In this document: positions 1 through 5,943 of the stretch, one piece after another
How the letters are laid out: every line of letters starts with the position of its first letter
How positions within the stretch are numbered: position 1 is the stretch's first letter
Source of the DNA: Flavobacteriaceae bacterium
GTDB lineage: Bacteria; Bacteroidota; Bacteroidia; Flavobacteriales; Weeksellaceae
NCBI GenBank assembly: GCA_031273305.1
Contig: JAISSC010000131.1
Coordinates: 1-5,943, forward strand
Length of the DNA stretch: 5,943 nt
Reading direction: 5' to 3'
The notes under the pieces: model-generated
What the model was told of the DNA's origin: nothing
Seen by the model: the letters and a program-made list of their open reading frames with translations, nothing else
Databases searched by the model: none
Translations under genes and position numbers: made by a program

Positions 1-46
1 GATGGGATGTACAACCACGAACGAATAATTATGCTTGCCAAATTTT

Positions 47-60
47 ATCCCATTAGGGAT
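47..60. repeat. Short hairpin sharing its apex motif with the hairpin at 92-123
   Basis: ATCCC (47-51) and GGGAT (56-60) pair perfectly around ATTA. The core CCATTAGG (50-57) parallels CCGTCAGG (104-111) at the apex of the larger hairpin: six of eight bases are identical and the two differences are transitions. A GTAG tetranucleotide lies downstream at 70-73. This looks like one unit of a palindromic repeat family, which is an inference from these two copies only. Confidence 0.45.
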
Positions 61-91
61 TCAAGCTCGGTAGAATAAGGATAACGTCATA

Positions 92-123
92 GTGGGTTGT
101 ATGCCGTCAGGTATACAACCCAC
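92..123 (+). repeat. Long perfect-stem hairpin, REP-like or terminator-like
   Basis: GTGGGTTGTAT (92-102) and ATACAACCCAC (113-123) are perfect 11-bp inverted arms. In the plus-strand RNA the stem continues through a G-U pair (103/112) and two C-G pairs (104/111, 105/110) to a GUCA loop, giving 14 bp. On the minus strand the G-U position becomes an A/C mismatch, so the structure favours the plus strand. No T-tract follows on either strand. It sits about 90 nt beyond the transporter stop. It may be a dispersed palindromic repeat or a factor-dependent terminator; the structure is certain, the role is not. Confidence 0.75.
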
Positions 124-213
124 AATAATCATTTAAAATTCAATTAATTAAATATACGAATTAGAACCTTTTATAAATCTCTTGTCCCGAACTCACGTTA
201 AAATATGTAAATA

Positions 214-1125
214 TCAGGGATTAAGCCATTTTTTTAATTTACCGATTTTTGTCCCTTTCTCTGCTATATATACTCCCGACAAGATACAGACAGAACCTAA
301 AATTGCCAGTAAGGTTACCTTTTCATCCAAAACGACGGCTGAGGTTATCAGGGTGACCAAAGGAACTATATAAAGATAATTGGTAGCCCTCACAACACCT
401 AATTGTTTTACTGCCAGATTCCAGGTAAAAAAACATATCATGGAAGCCAGCAAGCCTAAGAACAACAGATTTGTTAAAACGACCGGATGAAGTAAAATTT
501 TTGTTTTAAAACTTATCGGCTCAAAAAACCATATAGGAATCAGGGTTAAAATTCCATAGAAAAACACTTTTCGGGTTATATACAGAGTAGAATAATGTGG
601 TTCCAACCTTTTCAGGATCAAACTGTAAAAAGCCCAGCAAAAAGCCGCCATAATGGTCAGGAAATCACCCAGAGGATTTATTTTAAGGATAAAGCTGCCA
701 TTGAAAACAACCAATGCCACTCCCAGTATAGCCACTACGGAACCCGACACCAGATTCCCGGTAAGTTTGTCTTTCCTGTATATAAGGAAAGACAGAAAGG
801 CGGTGAGGATAGGAGTTATACAGAGTATCAAAGAGACATTGGAAGCCAGAGTAATGCCCAATGCCGTGTTTTCCGTTATAAAGTATAGCGAACCTCCGCA
901 TAATCCCAATAAAAAGAATAAGAACTCATCCGTTAAACTTTTTGACAAAAACACTCTGGGAGAGAAAAACCATATGCCGACATAAGCTAATAAAAACCGG
1001 TAAAAGAATATTTCTACGGGCGAAAGTCCCTCATTGATTAGAACCTTTGTCGAGATAAAGGTCGTTCCCCATATAACTACGGTTATTATCGCAATGAGAT
1101 GATATTTAATGTTAGGACTACTCAA
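214..1125 (-). CDS. EamA/DMT-superfamily membrane transporter, substrate unknown
   Basis: Inner-membrane protein of 303 residues with about ten hydrophobic segments, arranged as two EamA repeats (about residues 8-142 and 152-292). This is the standard layout and length of drug/metabolite transporters, which carry amino acids, nucleotides or other small metabolites, usually outward. Visible family marks are the WGTTF motif (19-23) at the end of helix 1, TENTAL (84-89), and FCWAFYSLILKR (162-173) at the matching place in repeat 2. The C-terminus is lysine-rich (KIGKLKKWLNP), expected to be cytoplasmic. The start is TTG at 1125: an in-frame TAA lies three codons upstream (1132-1134) and the first ATG is not until residue 159, so no ATG can serve. 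No Shine-Dalgarno is visible. It lies 98 nt after gltD on the same strand, with a probable promoter of its own. Substrate and any tie to glutamate metabolism are unknown. Confidence 0.9.
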   Translation of the reverse strand: MSSPNIKYHLIAIITVVIWGTTFISTKVLINEGLSPVEIFFYRFLLAYVGIWFFSPRVFLSKSLTDEFLFFLLGLCGGSLYFITENTALGITLASNVSLILCITPILTAFLSFLIYRKDKLTGNLVSGSVVAILGVALVVFNGSFILKINPLGDFLTIMAAFCWAFYSLILKRLEPHYSTLYITRKVFFYGILTLIPIWFFEPISFKTKILLHPVVLTNLLFLGLLASMICFFTWNLAVKQLGVVRATNYLYIVPLVTLITSAVVLDEKVTLLAILGSVCILSGVYIAEKGTKIGKLKKWLNP

Positions 1126-1149
1126 GAGGATTTAGATAAAGATAAAGTG

Positions 1150-1157
1150 CAAAATTA
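1150..1157 (-). promoter_or_regulatory. Candidate Bacteroidota-type -7 promoter element for the transporter gene
   Basis: On the minus strand this reads TAATTTTG, a perfect match to the Bacteroidota primary sigma factor -7 consensus TAnnTTTG. It lies 24 nt before the proposed TTG start, which would give a leader of about 15-20 nt. The -33 element is weak: the only clear TTTG upstream (in ATATTTGGC) is 12 nt away, shorter than the usual spacing of about 19. The region is so AT-rich that a chance match is possible. Confidence 0.45.
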
Positions 1158-1191
1158 AAATTTATTTGCCAAATATCCATTTAAAATCCAC

Positions 1192-1211
1192 TTATACTAA
1201 TTTAAGTATAA
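1192..1211. repeat. AT-rich inverted repeat between gltD and the transporter gene
   Basis: TTATACT (1192-1198) and AGTATAA (1205-1211) are perfect 7-bp inverted arms around a 6-nt centre, starting 12 nt past the gltD stop. As RNA this would be a weak hairpin with one G-C pair and no U-tract directly after it, so it is a poor intrinsic terminator. It could instead be a dyad operator for the transporter promoter about 35 bp further on, or chance in AT-rich DNA. Confidence 0.4.
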
Positions 1212-1223
1212 ATATGTAATCCC

Positions 1224-2651
1224 TTAAACCTGTTTCCTTAAAAATTCATCAATATGTTGGGCGGTTTTTCTTCCGGAGGCAATGCTCGTAACTACCAACG
1301 ATTGCCCGCTTACGCAGTCTCCTGCCGCAAATACTTTATCTATATTGGTTTTCCTATATTCATCCGTATGAATGTTTTTACGTTCATTCATGCTAATTCC
1401 CAATTCCTCTAAAAAGCCCTCGTATATCGGATGGATAAAGCCCAGTGCCAGAAAAGCCAGGTCTATTTTAATAGTTTCAGGTTTCCCTACTTCTTTCATG
1501 GTGAATTTCCCTGCCGCATCTTTATCCCATTCTACTTCCACCACTTCCACAGCTACAAGTTTTCCGTTTTCCCCGATGAACCTTTTCGTATTAAGCGACC
1601 ATCGTCTTTCACATCCTTCCAAATGAGAAGAAGAAGTTTTTAAATACATCGGAAACGGTACAGGCCACCTATTTTCTACCTCTTTTAATTCTTTGGGTTT
1701 AGGCAATATCTCGATTTGAAGAATATTAGCTGCTCCCTGTCTGTTTGCCGTTCCTATGCAATCCGAACCGGTATCTCCTCCTCCGATCACCAGAACATTC
1801 TTCCCTTTGGCATTGATAAATTCTCCTTCCGCAAGAGCTTCCTCTGCTACAATTTTATTCTGCATGGTCAGGTACTCCATTGCATAATGTACTCCTTTTA
1901 GGTCTCTTCCCTCGACAGGTAAATTACGTGGAACCTGTGATCCGATAGCAATGCAAACCGCATCATAATCTTTCAATAGGTCTTTTCCCTTAATGTTTTT
2001 TCCTACTTCTGCCTGTGTAACAAAATTCACACCCTCTGCTTGCATCAGGTCTACACGTCTCTGAACGATCATTTTATTAAGTTTGAAATCAGGAATACCA
2101 TAGCGTAGCAGTCCGCCTATCTGTGTATCTTTTTCATAAACCGTCACCAAATGACCTTTCTTGTTCAGTTGGTTTGCCGCAGCCAATCCTGCCGGACCGG
2201 AACCTATTACGGCTACTTTTTTCCCGGAACGTTCTTCCGGAACATGAGGTTTCATATGCCCTTCCGAATAGGCGTGTTCCATTACTGCTGCTTCATTTTC
2301 CCGTATGGTCACCGGTGAATCTTCAATTGCCAACACACAGGTCTTCTCACAAGGTGCGGGGCAAACCCTGCCTGTAAATTCCGGAAAATCATTAGTAGAC
2401 TGTAAACTATGTGCTGCTCTCTTCCAATTACCTTTGTATGTAAAATCCTGCCATTCAGGCATTTTATTTCCTAACGGACATCCATACTGGCAGAAAGGAA
2501 CCCCACAATCCATACACCTTGAGGCTTGCAATAATCTATCTTCTGTATTTAATGTTTGTTCTACTTCTCCATAATCCGAAACTCTGTCATGTTTAGGACG
2601 ATACCCTGCTTCTTTTCTATGTACTGTTAAAAATGCTTTAGGATTTCCCAT
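1224..2651 (-). CDS. gltD: Glutamate synthase small subunit GltD, NAD(P)H-dependent
   Basis: Small subunit (475 aa, full length) of glutamate synthase. It oxidises NAD(P)H at FAD and sends electrons through 4Fe-4S clusters to GltB. The N-terminal cluster domain has Cys46, Cys49, Cys54 and Cys58 (CX2CX4CX3C) and a second set, Cys97, Cys101 and Cys105, in GRVCPAPCEKTC. The FAD dinucleotide fold is GSGPAG (150-155) with Glu173 at the end of its second strand. The NAD(P)H fold is GGGDTG (290-295). The C-terminal FAD contact is FAAGDCVSG (from residue 441). The stretch with EILPKP and KTSSSHLEG resembles the small subunits of Bacillus and the matching region of plant and fungal GOGAT more than the shorter-motif E. 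coli GltD (recalled, not aligned). NADH versus NADPH preference cannot be read from sequence. The ATG at 2651 is chosen because MGNPKAFL is the usual family start. No Shine-Dalgarno lies in the 19-nt gap, only A-rich bases directly before ATG, as is normal in Bacteroidota. It is co-transcribed with gltB. Confidence 0.97.
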   Translation of the reverse strand: MGNPKAFLTVHRKEAGYRPKHDRVSDYGEVEQTLNTEDRLLQASRCMDCGVPFCQYGCPLGNKMPEWQDFTYKGNWKRAAHSLQSTNDFPEFTGRVCPAPCEKTCVLAIEDSPVTIRENEAAVMEHAYSEGHMKPHVPEERSGKKVAVIGSGPAGLAAANQLNKKGHLVTVYEKDTQIGGLLRYGIPDFKLNKMIVQRRVDLMQAEGVNFVTQAEVGKNIKGKDLLKDYDAVCIAIGSQVPRNLPVEGRDLKGVHYAMEYLTMQNKIVAEEALAEGEFINAKGKNVLVIGGGDTGSDCIGTANRQGAANILQIEILPKPKELKEVENRWPVPFPMYLKTSSSHLEGCERRWSLNTKRFIGENGKLVAVEVVEVEWDKDAAGKFTMKEVGKPETIKIDLAFLALGFIHPIYEGFLEELGISMNERKNIHTDEYRKTNIDKVFAAGDCVSGQSLVVTSIASGRKTAQHIDEFLRKQV

Positions 2652-2670
2652 TTTCTAATATTCTCTAATC

Positions 2671-5600
2671 TTAATAATCGTATTCTACTTTTGAAATCTT
2701 TTCGTTGATTGCTCTTATCTTTTCTTCCTGCAATACTCTTTTATACTCAATAGGCATTACCTTGATAAATTTACTCACCTCTTCCGCCCAATTATCTAAA
2801 ATACGCTTCGCCATAGGACTTTGGGTATATTCATAATGTGTACTGATAAAGTGATGCAATTCTCGGTTATCTGCCGAATCTTCAATTAGTGAAAGCTCCA
2901 CCATTTCCATATTGCAATAGTAATCAAAATCTCCGTCAATGTTGTATACATAAGCGATTCCCCCACTCATGCCGGCAGCAAAGTTCCTTCCGGTTTTTCC
3001 CAGCACTATCGTTCTTCCTCCGGTCATATATTCACAACAATGGTCTCCGGCTCCTTCCACTACCGCATTGGCTCCGCTGTTCCTTACGCAAAAACGCTCT
3101 CCGACCTGTCCGTTAATGTATACCTCTCCGGCAGTTGCTCCATACAGCAGAGTATTTCCGGCTATAATATTGCTTTCCGGTCGGAAGTTGGAAGAACTCG
3201 GAGGTAATAAGATAATTTTTCCTCCGGATAGTCCTTTCCCCAAGTAATCATTAGCATCTCCTTTTAAGGTAAAAGTAACTCCCTTAGATAAAAATGCTCC
3301 AAAACTTTGTCCTGCGGAACCTTTAAATGTGCAACGGATGGTATTTTCCGGTAATCCGTCATTTCCGTATTTTTTCGCAATTGCTCCGGAAAGCATTGCT
3401 CCTACGGCTCTGTCCGTGTTGTGTATCTTGTGTCTCAAATCCACAGGCATTGCCTTGTCTATTGCCGGGTGACAAATTCCGATAAGCTCCCTGTCCAATA
3501 CCGTATCTATCTTATGATCCTGAATTTTATTTTGCTTTAGGGCATTGCTGTTATTCTCAGGATAATATAAAATTCTTGAGAAATCCAACTTTTTAAATCG
3601 TGGATTACTTATATCTTTTTTGGTTGTTAGCAGGTCGGCTCTTCCTATGATGTCGTCTAATGAGGTGAAGCCCAATAAAGCCAGATGTTCTCTTACTTCT
3701 TCCGCCAAAAAGGTAAAGAAGTTTATCAGGTAGTCGCTTTTTCCTTTAAATTTAGCCCGTAATTGTTCGTTTTGAGTAGCAACTCCCACCGGACAGGTAT
3801 TTAAATGGCATTTTCTCATCATCACGCAACCCAAAATAATTAGTGCGCTGGTGGCAAATCCGAACTCTTCTGCTCCTAACATGGCTGCAATCACAATATC
3901 TCTTCCTGTTTTTAGCTGTCCGTCGGTTTGCAGTCGAATATTTCCTCTCAGGTTATTAAGAACCAGTGTTTGTTGTGTTTCCGACAGTCCGATCTCCAGA
4001 GGAAGTCCCGCATGTCTGATTGAACTTAAAGGGCTGGCTCCGGTTCCGCCATCGCATCCGCTTATCAATATTAGATCTGCTTTTGCTTTTGCTACTCCGG
4101 CGGCAATTGTTCCAACGCCGCTTTCTGACACTAATTTAACACTGATTATCGCATTTGGATTTACGTTTTTCAGGTCAAATATCAGTTGCGCCAAATCTTC
4201 TATGGAGTAAATATCGTGGTGTGGAGGTGGAGAGATCAAGGATATTCCCGGAATGGAATGCCGGGTCTTTGCAATGATATTGTCTACTTTAAATCCGGGT
4301 AGTTGACCTCCTTCTCCCGGTTTTGCTCCCTGAGCTACCTTTATCTGAATTTCATCTGCATTTATCAGGTATTCCGTAGTTACTCCAAAACGCCCGGAAG
4401 CTACTTGCTTAATAGCCGAACGGGCATTGGTGGCAAATCGTTCTGCCAATTCTCCTCCTTCTCCTGTGTTGCTTTTTCCTCCAATCGCATTCATGGCAAC
4501 TGCCATTGCTTCATGTGCTTCTTTACTGATGGAACCAAAAGACATTGCTCCGGTAACGAACCGTTTCATAATCTCGGATGCCGGCTCTACCTGACTTATA
4601 TCAATCGGTTTGGATTTATAATCAATAAAGTCACGAATAAAAATTTTATCCGGTTTATTGTCTACTTCCTTAGTAAATTCTTTAAATTTCTGATAATCTC
4701 CCGTGCGGGTTGCTATCTGAAGTTTTGCTATGGTCTCAGGATTCCACGCGTGTGATTCTCTTCCTTTTCTCCATGCATACATTCCTAAATTATCATATAC
4801 GGAAGTGGCATATTGGTTTCCATAGGCATTTTTAAACGATTTAACCGCATCTTCTGCTATGTCATCCAAATCAATTCCTTCTATTTTTGACAGGGTATAT
4901 CCAAAATATTTAGATAATACTTCCGAACTTATTCCTACTGCTTCAAAGACTTGTGCTCCTATGTAACTTTTTAACGTAGAGATTCCCATTTTTGAAAGGA
5001 CTTTCAACAATCCTTTATGGATAGATTTCATGTAATTCCTCTCTGCTGTGGAAAACACCATCTGTATTTCTCCCTTTTTAACCAGATCATTCAATATGGC
5101 AAAAGATAAATACGGATTGACGGCATTAGCTCCATAGCCGAATAATAAAGCAAAATGCATTACTTCTCTTGGTTCCGCAGACTCCACTACTATATCTATC
5201 TGCATTCTTTTCCTCTTCTTTATCAAATAGTGATGAACTGCCGACACGGCTAACAGGGAAGGAATTGCTATGTTTTTATCATCGGCACTTCTGTCGCTTA
5301 GTATGATGTAATTACTTCCTCCGTCTACTGCCTTTTCTGCTGCTTTACAGAGTTCCTCAAGCCCTTTTTCCAATCCTTGAGACGTTTCTCCCGAATCAGG
5401 CGCAAAGGTCATGGGGATTACTTTAGATGTAAATCCTTTATAATCCAGATTTTCCAAAAGGTCTAGTTCCCGGTTGGTAATTATCGGATATGACAATCCT
5501 ACCATTTTACAATGTTCCGGCATAGGTTCTAAAACGTTTTTATGTAAAGACCCTATATATCCTGCCAGAGACATTACCAATTCTTCCCTGATAGGGTCAA

Positions 5601-5943
5601 TCGGCGGATTGGTCACTTGTGCAAAATGTTGCCTGAAATATGAAAATAAACGATTAGGCTCTTTGGATAAAACGGCCAGCGGGGTATCATTCCCCATAGA
5701 GCCTACGGGTTCTTTTCCGTCCACAGCCATAGGAATCAGGAGTTTTTCTATGTCTTCTCTGTAATAACCATATGCGGAGAGGGTTTTATCCATATTCGCT
5801 ACCTCATATTTTACGCTTCTTCCGGAGCTTATATCGTCCAAAGATGTACGGTTCTTATCCAGCCATTTTTTATATGGATATGCTTTTGCCAGATTTTCCT
5901 TCAATTCTGTGTCATACTGGATAATTCCGGTTTTTGTATCTAT
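2671..5943 (-). CDS. gltB: Glutamate synthase large subunit GltB, 5'-truncated by window edge
   Basis: Large subunit of glutamate synthase (cytoplasmic), which makes two L-glutamate from L-glutamine and 2-oxoglutarate using electrons supplied by GltD. The frame stays open to the right edge, giving 1090 residues. The family is usually about 1500, so roughly 400 N-terminal residues are missing, including the class II glutamine amidotransferase domain with its catalytic Cys1. The TTG at 5904 is internal: the codons upstream read IDTKTGIIQYDTE, which fits GltB. Visible in order (fragment numbering): the central domain with FRQHFAQVTNPPIDP; the FMN-binding synthase domain from about residue 460, with GAMSFGSIS (465-473), GKSNTGEGGE (489-498), KPGEGGQLPG and LQTDGQLKTGRD; the 3Fe-4S motif with Cys706, Cys712 and Cys717 (codons at 3826-3828, 3808-3810, 3793-3795) in the family spacing; then the C-terminal GXGXG beta-helix from about residue 875. 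No frameshift or missing key residue is seen. It ends TAA, 19 nt before gltD. Confidence 0.98.
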   Translation of the reverse strand: MDTKTGIIQYDTELKENLAKAYPYKKWLDKNRTSLDDISSGRSVKYEVANMDKTLSAYGYYREDIEKLLIPMAVDGKEPVGSMGNDTPLAVLSKEPNRLFSYFRQHFAQVTNPPIDPIREELVMSLAGYIGSLHKNVLEPMPEHCKMVGLSYPIITNRELDLLENLDYKGFTSKVIPMTFAPDSGETSQGLEKGLEELCKAAEKAVDGGSNYIILSDRSADDKNIAIPSLLAVSAVHHYLIKKRKRMQIDIVVESAEPREVMHFALLFGYGANAVNPYLSFAILNDLVKKGEIQMVFSTAERNYMKSIHKGLLKVLSKMGISTLKSYIGAQVFEAVGISSEVLSKYFGYTLSKIEGIDLDDIAEDAVKSFKNAYGNQYATSVYDNLGMYAWRKGRESHAWNPETIAKLQIATRTGDYQKFKEFTKEVDNKPDKIFIRDFIDYKSKPIDISQVEPASEIMKRFVTGAMSFGSISKEAHEAMAVAMNAIGGKSNTGEGGELAERFATNARSAIKQVASGRFGVTTEYLINADEIQIKVAQGAKPGEGGQLPGFKVDNIIAKTRHSIPGISLISPPPHHDIYSIEDLAQLIFDLKNVNPNAIISVKLVSESGVGTIAAGVAKAKADLILISGCDGGTGASPLSSIRHAGLPLEIGLSETQQTLVLNNLRGNIRLQTDGQLKTGRDIVIAAMLGAEEFGFATSALIILGCVMMRKCHLNTCPVGVATQNEQLRAKFKGKSDYLINFFTFLAEEVREHLALLGFTSLDDIIGRADLLTTKKDISNPRFKKLDFSRILYYPENNSNALKQNKIQDHKIDTVLDRELIGICHPAIDKAMPVDLRHKIHNTDRAVGAMLSGAIAKKYGNDGLPENTIRCTFKGSAGQSFGAFLSKGVTFTLKGDANDYLGKGLSGGKIILLPPSSSNFRPESNIIAGNTLLYGATAGEVYINGQVGERFCVRNSGANAVVEGAGDHCCEYMTGGRTIVLGKTGRNFAAGMSGGIAYVYNIDGDFDYYCNMEMVELSLIEDSADNRELHHFISTHYEYTQSPMAKRILDNWAEEVSKFIKVMPIEYKRVLQEEKIRAINEKISKVEYDY

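Larger units (their letters stand above)
1..213. other. Intergenic region downstream of the transporter gene
   Basis: No gene can be supported here. Bases 1-124 are of mixed composition and carry the two hairpins. Bases 125-180 are very AT-rich and include the palindrome TTAATTAA. On the plus strand one frame is open from the left edge to a TAA at 76-78 (about 25 codons), but it runs through the hairpin at 47-60, so it is more likely repeat sequence than the end of a convergent gene. No tRNA fold was recognised, and no U-tract terminator was seen after the transporter stop. Confidence 0.6.

Noticed and set aside
1..78. Possible C-terminal end of a plus-strand gene entering from the left edge
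   Set aside because: Only about 25 codons are visible, no domain is recognised, the frame crosses the short hairpin at 47-60, and one minus-strand frame is also open over bases 1-60, so coding cannot be supported.
182..373. 63-codon plus-strand open frame over the 3' end of the transporter gene
   Set aside because: Mostly antisense to transporter codons, with no ribosome binding or promoter signal and no recognisable motif.
595..985. Overlapping plus-strand open frames (97 and 110 codons) opposite the transporter gene
   Set aside because: They are antisense to a well-supported ten-helix transporter; the translations have no recognisable domain or promoter.
1192..1211. Intrinsic terminator after gltD
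   Set aside because: The stem has a single G-C pair and no U-run follows on the minus strand, so it does not meet the usual criteria; it is kept only as an inverted repeat.
3851..4210. 119-codon open frame on the plus strand, opposite gltB
   Set aside because: Antisense to the highly conserved part of GltB just upstream of the 3Fe-4S motif; its Pro/Ser-rich composition reflects GltB codons read backwards.
4303..4755. 150-codon open frame on the plus strand, opposite gltB
   Set aside because: It lies wholly antisense to the conserved FMN domain region of GltB, has a Phe/Cys/Ser-rich composition typical of reverse-frame reading, and matches no family I recognise.
5902..5904. TTG as the start codon of gltB
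   Set aside because: The frame continues upstream to the window edge with GltB-like sequence, and the essential glutamine amidotransferase domain must lie before this point, so the TTG is an internal leucine codon.

Overview
The window holds three genes, all on the minus strand, in the order gltB (5' end cut by the right edge), gltD, and a ten-helix EamA/DMT-type membrane transporter gene. About 93% of the window is coding. An AT-rich spacer (1126-1223) separates gltD from the transporter gene. A second non-coding stretch (1-213) closes the left side and carries two hairpins.

The organism is most likely a member of the Bacteroidota. This rests on the AT-rich composition, the absence of Shine-Dalgarno sequences before gltD and the transporter gene, a perfect match to the Bacteroidota -7 promoter consensus TAnnTTTG upstream of the transporter, and the general look of the proteins. 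No genus can be named from the sequence alone.

gltB and gltD encode the large and small subunits of glutamate synthase (GOGAT). With glutamine synthetase this enzyme forms the high-affinity ammonium assimilation cycle. GltD takes electrons from NAD(P)H onto FAD and passes them through iron-sulfur clusters to the FMN and 3Fe-4S centre of GltB. There, 2-oxoglutarate is converted to glutamate using ammonia released from glutamine by the N-terminal domain of GltB, which lies beyond the right edge. The two genes are 19 nt apart and almost certainly co-transcribed. The transporter gene follows after 98 nt and probably has its own promoter. Its substrate is unknown, and a link to glutamate metabolism is only a positional guess.

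This is mostly an ordinary housekeeping region, and I found no convincing new system. Three points deserve a second look: (i) the left intergenic region, where two hairpins share the apex motif CCRTYAGG about 54 bp apart with a GTAG tetranucleotide between them, which resembles REP-type dispersed repeats; (ii) the transporter start, which has no ATG and overlaps a tiny ORF; (iii) the symmetrical AT-rich inverted repeat between gltD and the transporter gene.
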